Positions 37,441 through 47,963 of a DNA stretch of 64,000 nucleotides are shown piece after piece; within the stretch, counting starts at the first letter, position 1; every line of letters begins with the position of its first letter. The position numbers and the translations under genes were made by a program. This stretch comes from CAVPHV01 sp963704825 (lineage in GTDB: Bacteria; Actinomycetota; Acidimicrobiia; Spongiisociales; UBA5794), in contig CAVPHV010000014.1 of NCBI GenBank assembly GCA_963704825.1, positions 248,001 through 312,000 on the forward strand, written 5' to 3'. Under the pieces are notes generated by a model. That model was not told the DNA's origin. It was given only the letters and a program-made list of their open reading frames with translations, and ran no database searches.

Positions 37441-39204
37441 ATGACCAAGAGAATTCTATTGGTCGTGTTCGTGCTTGCTCTCGTTGCGGCCGCTTGCAGC
37501 GACGACAGCTCGGATACCACTACGACAAGTGGCGGCGACCAACCAACCACAACGACCACTACGGCCGCGCCGGGTGAGACCACGACAACGGCAGCACCCG
37601 AAACGACGACGACGGCAGCGCAGGTAGCCATGCAATGCCCCAGTGAAGCTGGCGGCGGCACCGTCATCATCGGGACGACCGACGCAATTGCCAGTCTCGA
37701 CCCGGCGGATGCGTACTCGACCCGTGACTGGGAGCTGCTGAAGAACTTCAACGAACCATTGCTCAAGTGGGTTCCGGGTTCCGGCGATGAGCTGGTCCCT
37801 GGGATTGCGGCATCCATGCCCGTACCCAGCGAGGATGGGCTCACGTGGACGGTGACGCTGCGGGACGGCCTGACATTTGGTGACGGCACGCCGCTCACGG
37901 CCGATATCGCCGCGGCGCAGCTGACTCGGCTGCTGACCATCTCGGAGACCGGACCGAACGCCGTGGGTCTGACCTTGGGCAACCCCTACGTCGACAGCAT
38001 CGAAGCTGTCGATGAGGTTACGCTCCAGTTCAACCTGCCTGCCCCGATTGCGTTCTTCCCGCAGCTGCTGGCGAGTGCGGCATATACCATGCCCAACCCG
38101 GCGACGTACACCGAGGCGGAACTGAACCTGTTCCCGACGGCGCCGTTGACAGGTACCGGGCCATGGATCATCACCGACATCGTTCCCGATGAGGCGGTTA
38201 CGCTCGAGCCCAACCCGAATTACTACGGCGATGCGCCGCAGCTCGACCAGATCATTGTCCGGCAGTTTGGTGATCCGCAGTCGATGGCGCTTGCCCTCCA
38301 GAACGGCGAGATCGATGTTGCCTGGCGAATCCTGGGTTCCGAGTTGGCCACCGAACTTGGCGGCGTTGACGGGTTGAACTCCGTTGTCGTCCCCGCCGGT
38401 CCGATCCGTTACCTGATCATCAACCACGTGCTCGAGCCCACCAACGATCCGAACGTGCGCAAGGCGATTGCTGCGGCGATCGACCGTGACGAACTGTCCG
38501 ACGTCATCTTCGGTGGCGCCGTCGATCCGCTGTATTCGCCGGTGCCGCCGGGCTTCCTTGGCGCCAACGAAGCGTTCGACACCCTGTACGCGTCACCAGA
38601 TCCGGATGCAGCTCGCGCCTTCCTCGAGGCTTCGGGCTACTCCGAGGACAACAAGCTGGTACTGCCGGTTTGGTATCCGCCCGAGCACTATGGTGCGACG
38701 ACGGCCGACGGTGTGCTGCTCATCGTGCAGCAGCTCGAAGCCACCGGCATGATCACTGTTGATGTCCAGGCCCAGGAGTGGGGCACCTACATCGGCGCCG
38801 TCGCCGGCGGCGAGGATTACCCGGTGTCCGTCCTCGGCTGGTTCTTCGACTTCCCGGATCCGGAGAACTATCTCCAGCCGTTCATCGAGAACGGTGGCAC
38901 CGGGACGATGGTCACGGCCAATGAGGTCGGTGGGGCCATCACCCCGGGCGTTGATCCGGCGTTGCTGGATCTTCTGGTTGCGTCCCGCGCTGAGACCGAC
39001 CCGGCGGCTCGCGCCGAAATCATCGGCCAGCTCCAGGACGTGTATGCCGAGGAGGTCGTGACGATTCCGCTGTGGATCGAACCCGAGTTCATCGTGTACC
39101 GCGACGGCATCTGTGGTGATGCCGCCTTGCCGAACGCCGAGTCGCTCAACATTGGCGCGACGATGGAGTTTGTCTACTCAGTACTTGGCACCGACGGGAG
39201 CTAG
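37441..39204 (+). CDS. Peptide ABC transporter substrate-binding lipoprotein
   Basis: A 587-aa extracytoplasmic binding protein of the SBP_bac_5 type. Residues 1-19 are a lipoprotein signal (KRILLVVFVLALVAAAC, with the lipobox Cys). A Thr/Ala/Pro-rich linker of about 45 residues follows, then the binding domain with LTWTVTLRDGLTFGDGTPLTA and VRKAIAAAIDRDELSDVIFGG. It captures oligopeptides or a similar ligand for the permeases downstream. A GGAGGAGG site lies just before the ATG. The first gene of a five-gene operon; a stable hairpin follows it. Confidence 0.93.
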   Translation: MTKRILLVVFVLALVAAACSDDSSDTTTTSGGDQPTTTTTTAAPGETTTTAAPETTTTAAQVAMQCPSEAGGGTVIIGTTDAIASLDPADAYSTRDWELLKNFNEPLLKWVPGSGDELVPGIAASMPVPSEDGLTWTVTLRDGLTFGDGTPLTADIAAAQLTRLLTISETGPNAVGLTLGNPYVDSIEAVDEVTLQFNLPAPIAFFPQLLASAAYTMPNPATYTEAELNLFPTAPLTGTGPWIITDIVPDEAVTLEPNPNYYGDAPQLDQIIVRQFGDPQSMALALQNGEIDVAWRILGSELATELGGVDGLNSVVVPAGPIRYLIINHVLEPTNDPNVRKAIAAAIDRDELSDVIFGGAVDPLYSPVPPGFLGANEAFDTLYASPDPDAARAFLEASGYSEDNKLVLPVWYPPEHYGATTADGVLLIVQQLEATGMITVDVQAQEWGTYIGAVAGGEDYPVSVLGWFFDFPDPENYLQPFIENGGTGTMVTANEVGGAITPGVDPALLDLLVASRAETDPAARAEIIGQLQDVYAEEVVTIPLWIEPEFIVYRDGICGDAALPNAESLNIGATMEFVYSVLGTDGS

Positions 39205-39226
39205 GTTCTAGCTAACGCCCACAATC

Positions 39227-39258
39227 AATTGGGGGAGGGCTTCGGCCCTCCCCCAATT
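39227..39258 (+). terminator. Stable intercistronic hairpin (UUCG loop) after the binding-protein gene
   Basis: AATTGGGGGAGGGC (39227-39240) pairs perfectly with GCCCTCCCCCAATT (39245-39258) around a TTCG tetraloop, a very stable 14-bp stem. Its place between binding protein and permease suggests partial termination or protection of the upstream mRNA, giving more binding protein than permease. Confidence 0.8.
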
Positions 39259-39285
39259 TCCAGAAGCAAGCGACCACGGGGCACG

Positions 39286-40377
39286 ATGCATCCACTGTTC
39301 TTGATCTTCTTGATCTTCGGCGTTCCCGCCATGATCGGGCTGGCGTACATCTTCCTGCGCGGCAGCCCCGGGCTGCGTTCCTACGTGACCACGCGGATCG
39401 CATTGACGATCCCGATGATTCTGATCCTGGCCACCGTGGTGTTCTTTGTCATGCGGATTCTCCCGGGAGATCCGATCGACTCGACGCTGGGTCCCAAGGG
39501 CACGCCCCAGATCAAGGAGATATTCGCGGAGCAGCATGGCTTGGACGACCCGATCATGGTCCAGTATGGGCGATTCGTTTTCTCGATCTTCACCCTCGAC
39601 TTCGGCAACTCGTTGATCCAGTCACAGCGCCCGATCGTCGACGAGTTGGGCGAGCGACTTCCGGCGACGCTCGAGATGATCATTCCGGCCACGTTGCTCG
39701 CGCTCGGGTTGGGCATCTTCCTCGGAACCAAGGCGGGCATCAAACGCAAGAGCGCCACGGACTACGGGTCGCGCATCTTCAGCGTCATGATCTACGCGAT
39801 GCCCATTTTCTGGCTCGGCCTGCTCTTTCAGCTGATCTTTGGGGTCTGGCTGGGGTGGACGCCTATTGCCGGCAGGATCGACCCTCGAATCCCGTTGGAG
39901 CGGACCACCAACTTGTTGATCGTCGACTCGATCATCACGGCCAATTGGGCCGCCCTGCGCAGCGTGCTGGCACACCTCGTGCTGCCCACGCTGACCCTTG
40001 GCCTCGTGCTCTCAGGTGTGTTCCTGCGTCTCACCAGGATCAACGTGATCGAGGCCAACCAGGAGGACTACGTCGCCGCCGCCCGCGCCCGCGGCATCAA
40101 CCAGGGGACGATCACCCGGCGCTACGCCTTACAGAACGCGATGATCCCCGTGATCACCCTGATTGGGCTGCAGGTGGCGATTCTGCTCGCCGGGGCGGTG
40201 CTCACCGAGACCGTTTTTGCGTGGCCCGGGATGGGACGGTATCTCATCCAGCGCATCCTGGCGCGCGACTTCACCGCGGTACAGAGCGTGATCGTCTTCT
40301 TCGCACTGTTTGTGGCGCTGATCAGTCTGGCCGTTGACATTCTGTATTCACTCCTCGACCCGCGAGTGCGGTACTGA
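39286..40377 (+). CDS. Peptide ABC transporter permease (DppB type)
   Basis: A 363-aa inner permease. It has an extra hydrophobic N-terminal segment (HPLFLIFLIFGVPAMIGLAYIFL) before the usual first helix, then the family pattern ILPGDPIDSTLGPKG, six core helices and the EAA-type loop with EDYVAAARARGINQGTI. The last helices include AVLTETVFAWPGMGRYL. The ATG at 39286 follows the hairpin; the longer frame runs through the hairpin and is not used. Its stop overlaps the ATG of the DppC-type gene. Confidence 0.92.
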   Translation: MHPLFLIFLIFGVPAMIGLAYIFLRGSPGLRSYVTTRIALTIPMILILATVVFFVMRILPGDPIDSTLGPKGTPQIKEIFAEQHGLDDPIMVQYGRFVFSIFTLDFGNSLIQSQRPIVDELGERLPATLEMIIPATLLALGLGIFLGTKAGIKRKSATDYGSRIFSVMIYAMPIFWLGLLFQLIFGVWLGWTPIAGRIDPRIPLERTTNLLIVDSIITANWAALRSVLAHLVLPTLTLGLVLSGVFLRLTRINVIEANQEDYVAAARARGINQGTITRRYALQNAMIPVITLIGLQVAILLAGAVLTETVFAWPGMGRYLIQRILARDFTAVQSVIVFFALFVALISLAVDILYSLLDPRVRY

Positions 40378-41639
40378 TGCCCGATCCGGTCTTGATGGAG
40401 GTGCCCGAAGAGGAGCAATGGGAGGTCGACCTCGGGCAGGTTGGGTTGTTCCGCAGGGTCTTGAACGGTCGGAAGTGGTACGGCGTCGACTGGTGGATGG
40501 TTGTCATCTCCTCGGCCATGGTCGTGTTCTTCATCGTCATCGCGTTCTTCCCCGGTCTGCTGGCGCCGCACGATCCGCTCGACCAGGTCGGGCCCCGTTT
40601 CCTATCGCCCGGCGAATTGCCGGACTCTGAGGTGCTGATTCTGCGAGTGGACTCGCCGATCGAGTCGCTCGTCGATCTGGCGGGGCAGGGCCGGGTTTCC
40701 ACCGCCGTCGTGCAGGGTGCGCCCTCGAGCGAGGATGTCCGCTCCGAGGCCGATCGCGTGTCGGATGAGCTTGCTGCGGAAGGCTCAGACGACAGGGTGC
40801 GGTTGCGGATCGTCCGGGTCGAGACGATTGATGAGGTGATTGCCTCGGTTCAGTCGGGCGAAGTGGAACTCGGCGTGGGGTCGTTGCGAGAACTCGAGCC
40901 GCTCGTGACTGACAACACGGAGGTTGTCATCGCCGGGCCGATCACCGGCGAGAAGGGCGGCCAGTCCTTCGTGCTCGGCACCAACCAGATCGGACAAGAT
41001 GTGCTGAGCCGGCTCGCCTGGGGGGCGCGGATCGCCCTGATAATCGGCTTCAGCGCCTCGCTCTTCTCGCTGTTTATCGGGGTGCCCCTTGGGCTGCTGG
41101 CGGGATACCTCGGCGGGAAGCTCGATCGGGGGTTGACGCTGGTGATGGACAGCCTCTACGCCTTCCCCGGGCTGATCCTGGCGATAGCCATTGCCGCAGT
41201 GCTCGGCCCCAGCGTCGTCAACGTGATCGTCGCCATCGCCGTGCTCTACATTCCCACCTACTACCGCATCGTCCGCGGCCAGACCCTCTCCACCAAAGAG
41301 GGGCTGCACGTCGAGGCCGCCGTCAGTATCGGCGCCACCAGGACCTCGATCATGCGCCGCTACATCTTTCCGATCGTGGTTCCTTCGGTTGCCATCATCT
41401 TCTCGGTCAACATCGCCGACGCCATTCTGACCGGGGCTGCGTTGAGCTTCCTCGGCCTTGGCTTGCCACCCACGACGCCTGACTGGGGGATCGACCTGGC
41501 CCGAGGTCAGGAGTTCATTCAGCGGGCGTGGTGGCTGATCACCTTCCCCGGCATTGCCGTGATGCTGGTCGTGCTCGCCTTCACGATGCTTGGAGAGGGA
41601 CTGATGGAAATCTTCAACCCGAAGCTCAGGAAACAATGA
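40377..41639 (+). CDS. Peptide ABC transporter permease (DppC type) with a large external insert
   Basis: A 420-aa permease, about 120 residues longer than usual DppC proteins. The first helix (about residues 40-62) is followed by an insert (about 75-195: LILRVDSPIESL ... VRLRIVRVETIDEVIAS ... VELGVGSLRELEPLV) before the expected FVLGTNQIGQDVLSRLAWGAR. The remaining helices and the EAA loop (VEAAVSIGATRTSIMRRYIF) are normal. The insert would lie outside the membrane. The ATG at 40377 overlaps the previous stop. Confidence 0.9.
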   Translation: MPDPVLMEVPEEEQWEVDLGQVGLFRRVLNGRKWYGVDWWMVVISSAMVVFFIVIAFFPGLLAPHDPLDQVGPRFLSPGELPDSEVLILRVDSPIESLVDLAGQGRVSTAVVQGAPSSEDVRSEADRVSDELAAEGSDDRVRLRIVRVETIDEVIASVQSGEVELGVGSLRELEPLVTDNTEVVIAGPITGEKGGQSFVLGTNQIGQDVLSRLAWGARIALIIGFSASLFSLFIGVPLGLLAGYLGGKLDRGLTLVMDSLYAFPGLILAIAIAAVLGPSVVNVIVAIAVLYIPTYYRIVRGQTLSTKEGLHVEAAVSIGATRTSIMRRYIFPIVVPSVAIIFSVNIADAILTGAALSFLGLGLPPTTPDWGIDLARGQEFIQRAWWLITFPGIAVMLVVLAFTMLGEGLMEIFNPKLRKQ

Positions 41640-42637
41640 CCGACGACATCATCTATTCGATTCGCAATCTCGATGTCGAGTATGACACCCGGGTCGGTGG
41701 GGTTCGGGCCGTCGACGACCTCTCGCTTGAGATCCGCAAGGGTGAGATCCTCGGGTTGGTGGGCGAATCCGGCTGCGGGAAGTCGACGCTCGGCAAGGCC
41801 ATGATGCGGACCATCAGCACCCCAGGTCACATCGTCGGCGGCGAGCTTTGGTTCGAAGGCACCAACCTGATGACGCTCAGCGAAAAGCAGATGAGCGATA
41901 TCCGGGGCGACAAGATCGGCATGGTGTTCCAGGATCCGATGACCTCGCTCAACCCGCTGATGCGGATCGTCGACCACCTCACCGAGGCGATCAGGACCCA
42001 CTACCCGCAGGTTTCCGAGCAGGCGGCCCGGGAGCGGGCCGTGGAGATGGTCAAGGAGTTGGGAATTCGTCCGGAGCGCATCGATGACTACCCGCACCAG
42101 TTCTCCGGTGGGATGAGGCAAAGGATCATGATCGCCCTCGTGCTGGCGCTCAACGGGTCGCTCATCATCGCCGACGAGCCGACGACGGCACTCGACGTTA
42201 TCGTGGAAGCCCAATTCCTCGACACGCTGCGAGACCTCCGCGAGGAGTTCGAACTGACGATCCTCCTGATCACGCACAACATCGGCGTCGTGGCCGAATT
42301 GGCCGACCGGGTGGCGGTGATGTACGCCGGGAAGCTGGTCGAGGTGGCCGATGTCGAGCCGTTGTTCCTCGACACCAAACATCCCTACAGCCGGGGCCTG
42401 CTCAGCTCAGTCCCGAACATCGACGTCGACAATCAGGAGCTCTACAAGATGGAGGGCGCCCCGCCGAATCTGATTGCTCCGCCGTCGGGATGCAGATTCC
42501 ACCCTCGCTGTCCGTTTGCGGTTGAGCTGTGCAGCACCGATGAGCCCGACCTGCTGGCGACGAACGGCAGCGAACAGCTTGCCTCGTGCTGGATCTACAG
42601 CGATCGCGAAGATCGTCCGACAGGTGCTGGCACATGA
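41636..42637 (+). CDS. Peptide ABC transporter ATP-binding protein (DppD type)
   Basis: A 333-aa ATPase. Walker A is GESGCGKST, the Q-loop is MVFQDPMTSLNP, the signature is FSGGMRQR, and Walker B is LIIADEPTTALDV. The C-terminal oligopeptide/dipeptide domain has the Cys pattern GCRFHPRCPFAVELC, which binds an iron-sulfur cluster in some family members. The ATG at 41636 overlaps the DppC stop, and its own stop overlaps the next start, so the operon is tightly coupled. Confidence 0.94.
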   Translation: MTDDIIYSIRNLDVEYDTRVGGVRAVDDLSLEIRKGEILGLVGESGCGKSTLGKAMMRTISTPGHIVGGELWFEGTNLMTLSEKQMSDIRGDKIGMVFQDPMTSLNPLMRIVDHLTEAIRTHYPQVSEQAARERAVEMVKELGIRPERIDDYPHQFSGGMRQRIMIALVLALNGSLIIADEPTTALDVIVEAQFLDTLRDLREEFELTILLITHNIGVVAELADRVAVMYAGKLVEVADVEPLFLDTKHPYSRGLLSSVPNIDVDNQELYKMEGAPPNLIAPPSGCRFHPRCPFAVELCSTDEPDLLATNGSEQLASCWIYSDREDRPTGAGT

Positions 42638-43680
42638 CCGGCCAGCACCCTCTCGTCAAGTTCGACCACGTCGAGAAGTTCTTTCCCGTACCTCGAGGCT
42701 TCATTGCGGGCCTGCGCTCGCGTGGAGACGGCGAAGCGGTCAGGGCCGTCGACGACGTTTCGTTCGAGATCAAGCGGGGCGAGGTCTTGGGACTCGCCGG
42801 CGAGAGCGGGTCGGGCAAGTCGACGGTCGGCCGCCTTGCCCTACGTCTCCTCGACCCCACTGCAGGCACCGTGTACTTCGATGGTGTTGACCTGGCAACG
42901 CTCAAGTCCGAAGAGATGCGCAAGACCCGCAGCCGGATGCAGGTCGTTTTCCAGGATCCGCTTGCGTCGCTGAACCCCCGGATGACGATCGGGAAAGCTG
43001 TCGAGCATCCGGCCCAGATCCACATGGCGGAGCTGTCGGGCAAGCAGCGGCGCGAAGAGGTGTACGAGATGTTCAGCGCGGTCGGCCTCGACCCGCCGGC
43101 GTACTACTACGACAAGTATCCCCACCAGATCAGTGGTGGCCAGCGGCAGCGAGTCGTGATGGCCCGCGGCCTGATCACCCGCCCCGACCTGATCGTCGCC
43201 GATGAGCCGATCGCCATGGCCGACGTGTCGGTGCAGGCCTTGTTGCTCGACCTGATGATGAAGCTCAAAGACGAGTTCAAGCTCACCTATCTGTTCATCA
43301 CCCATGACCTGGCGACCACCAAATACCTGTGTGACCGGATCGCGATCATGTACCTGGGCAAGATCGTTGAGATCGGCACCCTGCGCGAGGTCTTCACCAA
43401 CCCCGAGCACCCCTACACCAAAGCGCTCTTGTCGGCCGTTCCCGTGCCGGATCCCCGCCATCGCAGGACAGAGCCGCTTCCCCAAGGGGAGATACCAAAC
43501 CCGATCAACCCGCCGCCCGGCTGTCACTTCCACCCGCGGTGTGCCATCGCCGCAGAGGGGATCTGCGACGTCGAGGTTCCGAAGTTGCTGCAGTGGCGAG
43601 GCGAGGACGACCACCTGGTCTCATGTCACCTGCGCACCGGGTCTCACCAGGATCTCGATCCCGTGCGACAGCCCGAGTAG
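42634..43680 (+). CDS. Peptide ABC transporter ATP-binding protein (DppF type)
   Basis: A 348-aa ATPase that pairs with the DppD-type subunit. Walker A is GESGSGKST, the Q-loop VVFQDPLASLNP, the signature ISGGQRQR, and the Walker B region LIVADEPIAMADVSVQA (more often VSALDVSVQA in relatives, a modest change next to the conserved Glu). The C-terminal domain has CHFHPRCAIAAEGIC. The ATG at 42634 overlaps the previous stop. It is the last gene of the operon; hspR converges 63 bp downstream with no clear terminator between. Confidence 0.94.
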   Translation: MTGQHPLVKFDHVEKFFPVPRGFIAGLRSRGDGEAVRAVDDVSFEIKRGEVLGLAGESGSGKSTVGRLALRLLDPTAGTVYFDGVDLATLKSEEMRKTRSRMQVVFQDPLASLNPRMTIGKAVEHPAQIHMAELSGKQRREEVYEMFSAVGLDPPAYYYDKYPHQISGGQRQRVVMARGLITRPDLIVADEPIAMADVSVQALLLDLMMKLKDEFKLTYLFITHDLATTKYLCDRIAIMYLGKIVEIGTLREVFTNPEHPYTKALLSAVPVPDPRHRRTEPLPQGEIPNPINPPPGCHFHPRCAIAAEGICDVEVPKLLQWRGEDDHLVSCHLRTGSHQDLDPVRQPE

Positions 43681-43743
43681 CGATAGCAGCGCCCTCCTCG
43701 GCCCGGTGGCCGTGTGATCGTGCTCGGTGGCCCGCGCCGGGGG

Positions 43744-44142
43744 TCAATCGAACGGTGTTGCGCGGCGAATGTCGGGCAGATTGCGTCGCCGGATGGTCAC
43801 CTGACGAATCGATTGCGGGTCGCTCTGGGGATGACCGCTCATTCTGACCTCGGCCTCGCCGAGGAGGCGGCGGAGCCGATCGACCTGGCTGCGTAGCCTT
43901 CTGTTGTCCTCGCGCAAGTGCAGGATCCGCCGCACGCCCTCCAGGTTGACGCCCGCTGAGGTGAGTTCCTGGATCAGCCCGAGTCGCTCGAGATCCTCGT
44001 TCGAGTAGCGGCGGGTGCCGCCGGGAGTGCGATACGGCTCGATGAGCCCTTTCCGCTCATAGATACGCAGCGTCTGCGGGTGGACTCCGGCCAGTTCGGC
44101 CGCAACCGAGATGATGTAGACGGCCTCTTCTCGTGTGCTCAT
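43744..44142 (-). CDS. hspR: Heat-shock repressor HspR (MerR family)
   Basis: A 132-aa MerR-type regulator with the helix-turn-helix and wing YIISVAAELAGVHPQTLRIY, ERKGLIEPYRTPGGTRRYS, followed by a coiled-coil helix (HLREDNRRLRSQVDRLRRLL). As the last gene of the dnaK-grpE-dnaJ-hspR operon it represses that operon, with DnaK as co-repressor in known systems. The ATG at 44142 lies 3 nt after the dnaJ stop. The Arg-rich C-terminal tail is usual. Confidence 0.94.
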   Translation of the reverse strand: MSTREEAVYIISVAAELAGVHPQTLRIYERKGLIEPYRTPGGTRRYSNEDLERLGLIQELTSAGVNLEGVRRILHLREDNRRLRSQVDRLRRLLGEAEVRMSGHPQSDPQSIRQVTIRRRNLPDIRRATPFD

Positions 44143-44145
44143 CGG

Positions 44146-45063
44146 CTACACCCCTAAATGCGAACGTGGATTGTCATGGGCCCGGTTGTTGCGCAGCTGC
44201 TCGAGCAGAGCACGGTCGTCGTCGCTCAGGTCATCGGGAACGGCGATCTCGACGGTCACCATCAGGTCGCCGGTGCCCTTCGCGGTCTCGATTCCCTTGC
44301 CACGCACCCGGAACTTCTTGCCCGGCGCAGTGCCGGCCGGAATGCGGAGTCTCACCTTGCCATCGAGCGTCGGCACATCGATGTCGGCTCCGAGCGCGGC
44401 TTCGAAGTAGGTGATCGGGACGGTGATCGAGAGGTTGCGACCTCGCCGGCCGAACAGCGGGTGGTCGGGGACATGAACGGTCACATAGAGATCGCCGTTG
44501 GGGCCGCCATTGCTCCCCGGAGAGCCTTGGCCCTTGAGGCGAATCTTGGCGTTGTTGGACACTCCCTTGGGGATCTTGACCTTGACCAGTTGCCCGTTGA
44601 TGGTGAGCTGTTTGACGACTCCCGAGATGGACTCGTGGAAGGTCAGTTCCATCTCGGCGTTGACGTCATGGCCCGCCCGAGGCTGATTCGCAGCCTGCCG
44701 GAACAGGTCGCCGAACCCTCCTCCGCCGAAGAGGTCGCCAAATCCTGATCCGCCCCGGGAGGTTGCTGCGCCGCCGAAGAGATCCTCGATTGTCACGTGC
44801 TGCTGGGGACCGCCGGGACCGCCGACGAAGTACCCCATCTCCCGAGCGTGGTCGTACTCCTTGCGGGTATCGGAATCGCCGAGCACCTCGTAGGCCTCGT
44901 TGACCTCTTTGAACCTCGCCTCGGCAACACTGTTGTCGGGATTCGTGTCGGGGTGGTTCTCGCGGGCCAGCCTGCGGTACGCCTTCTTGATCTCCTTGTC
45001 AGACGCATCCTTGGAGACGCCGAGGACGGCGTAGTAGTCCGTCTCGAGCCATTCTCTGCGCAT
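44146..45063 (-). CDS. dnaJ: DnaJ-family co-chaperone without zinc finger (CbpA/DnaJ2-like)
   Basis: A 305-aa Hsp40. The J domain (about 1-70) contains ENHPDTNPD with the HPD motif, then a Gly/Phe-rich segment (GSGFGDLFGGGGFGDLF) and two beta-barrel C-terminal domains. The zinc-binding CxxCxGxG repeats of classical DnaJ are absent. It stimulates DnaK ATPase and delivers substrates. The ATG at 45063 is chosen because AAGGAG is well spaced; the longer frame to 45081 crosses the grpE stop. Confidence 0.92.
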   Translation of the reverse strand: MRREWLETDYYAVLGVSKDASDKEIKKAYRRLARENHPDTNPDNSVAEARFKEVNEAYEVLGDSDTRKEYDHAREMGYFVGGPGGPQQHVTIEDLFGGAATSRGGSGFGDLFGGGGFGDLFRQAANQPRAGHDVNAEMELTFHESISGVVKQLTINGQLVKVKIPKGVSNNAKIRLKGQGSPGSNGGPNGDLYVTVHVPDHPLFGRRGRNLSITVPITYFEAALGADIDVPTLDGKVRLRIPAGTAPGKKFRVRGKGIETAKGTGDLMVTVEIAVPDDLSDDDRALLEQLRNNRAHDNPRSHLGV

Positions 45064-45073
45064 GGTCGCTCCT

Positions 45074-45745
45074 TTAGGCATGTCCGACGGTCACCAGGCT
45101 GGCTCGGACCAGCCGGCCCCGCAGGGTGTATCCCCTGCGCAGCTCCTGCTCGACGACGAGGTCGCCGTCGCCGCCGCCGGGACCTGCCACCGCCTCATGG
45201 ACGGCCGGGTCAAATGGAGCGCCCGCCGCGGCGACGGGTTCAAAGGATTCGCGCGCCAGGGTCTCCATGAGCAGGGCGTGAGTTCCCTTGAGCCCGGCGA
45301 GGATCTTCTCCTCGTTGGGCGACTGGGGCTCGTAAGCCATAGCCGCATCAAAACTGTCCAGCGTCGGGAGCAGCAGCTCGAGGATGCGTTGCGAGGCTCG
45401 CAGCGTGTTCTCGGCCTGATCGCGTTCGACCCGCTTGCGGAAGTTCTCGAAGTCGGCGGCAACTCGCTGCAAGGTCTCGAGGTACTCACCGGCCTCCTGG
45501 CGCGCCTCGGCCAACTCCCGCAGGAGGAGCGCCTGGGCCAGCGCGGGATCTTCCGGCAGCTCGAGGCCCAGCTCGGCCGCGGTTTCGGTGATGTTGAGCT
45601 CCATCGGCTCAATCAGTTCCACCTCGATCTCATCAACCGCGGGCATGACGGTCGGGTCGAGCAAGCTGTCGATGGTGTCCTCAGGTGCCGGCGCGTTCTG
45701 GTCGGCCAGCCCCGGGACGGGGTTGTGATTGTTGTCATTTGTCAT
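45074..45745 (-). CDS. grpE: Nucleotide exchange factor GrpE
   Basis: A 223-aa protein with an acidic disordered start (residues about 1-70), a long helix with ELAEARQEAGEYLETLQRVAADFENFRKRVERD, and a beta-rich head ending in AVHEAVAGPGGGDGDLVVEQELRRGYTLRGRLVRAS. It dimerises and releases ADP from DnaK. It lies 33 nt downstream of dnaK in the same operon. The ATG at 45745 has no clear ribosome binding site. Confidence 0.95.
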   Translation of the reverse strand: MTNDNNHNPVPGLADQNAPAPEDTIDSLLDPTVMPAVDEIEVELIEPMELNITETAAELGLELPEDPALAQALLLRELAEARQEAGEYLETLQRVAADFENFRKRVERDQAENTLRASQRILELLLPTLDSFDAAMAYEPQSPNEEKILAGLKGTHALLMETLARESFEPVAAAGAPFDPAVHEAVAGPGGGDGDLVVEQELRRGYTLRGRLVRASLVTVGHA

Positions 45746-45778
45746 AGTGTCGCTCGGTTCGCCGTGGGGTGATGGCGC

Positions 45779-47614
<1,836 letters not shown>

Positions 47615-47648
47615 GGGGTTGGTGTGCTCCTCGTGTCAGGAATGGGTG

Positions 47649-47692
47649 TTTGAGTGTTGTTGAAGTGTATAACTTGAGTTACCCATTGTCAT
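47649..47692 (-). promoter_or_regulatory. dnaK operon promoter with HspR (HAIR-like) half-sites
   Basis: On the minus strand ATGACA (47692-47687) and TACACT (47669-47664) form a -35/-10 pair with 17 bp between. Three half-sites in one orientation on the plus strand overlap or follow it: CTTGAGT (47673-47679), TTGAAGT (47660-47666) and TTTGAGT (47649-47655). CTTGAGT is the exact half-site of the HspR element; the full inverted form is not seen. Confidence 0.65.
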
Positions 47693-47963
47693 ATTCCCGA
47701 ATTGGGGAGAAACCGGGACGTCGGAGAGGGCGGTGGTGACGTCCCGGCTCCTCACCAGGACCAGTGCCCATTCGTCGTCGCCGCCGGTCCAGGATTGGTC
47801 GTCGGCGTTGCGCAACAGTCGCTCGGCCCTGCTGGCCCTATCGGGCTCCTGGGTCCACAACACCTCTACCCAGTTCATGGGCCACACCATGATGCGGCGT
47901 AGGGCAACCAAGATGCGCGGCGACCACGAACCTCGTTCCAACCAACATCCTGTGTCATAGTGA
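47693..47963. other. Intergenic region between dnaK promoter and the OmpA-like gene
   Basis: About 270 bp. A minus-strand frame across it (47636-48022) has a protein-like middle rich in Trp and Asp, but no good start and a tail that runs through the dnaK promoter. I see no supportable gene. Confidence 0.4.
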
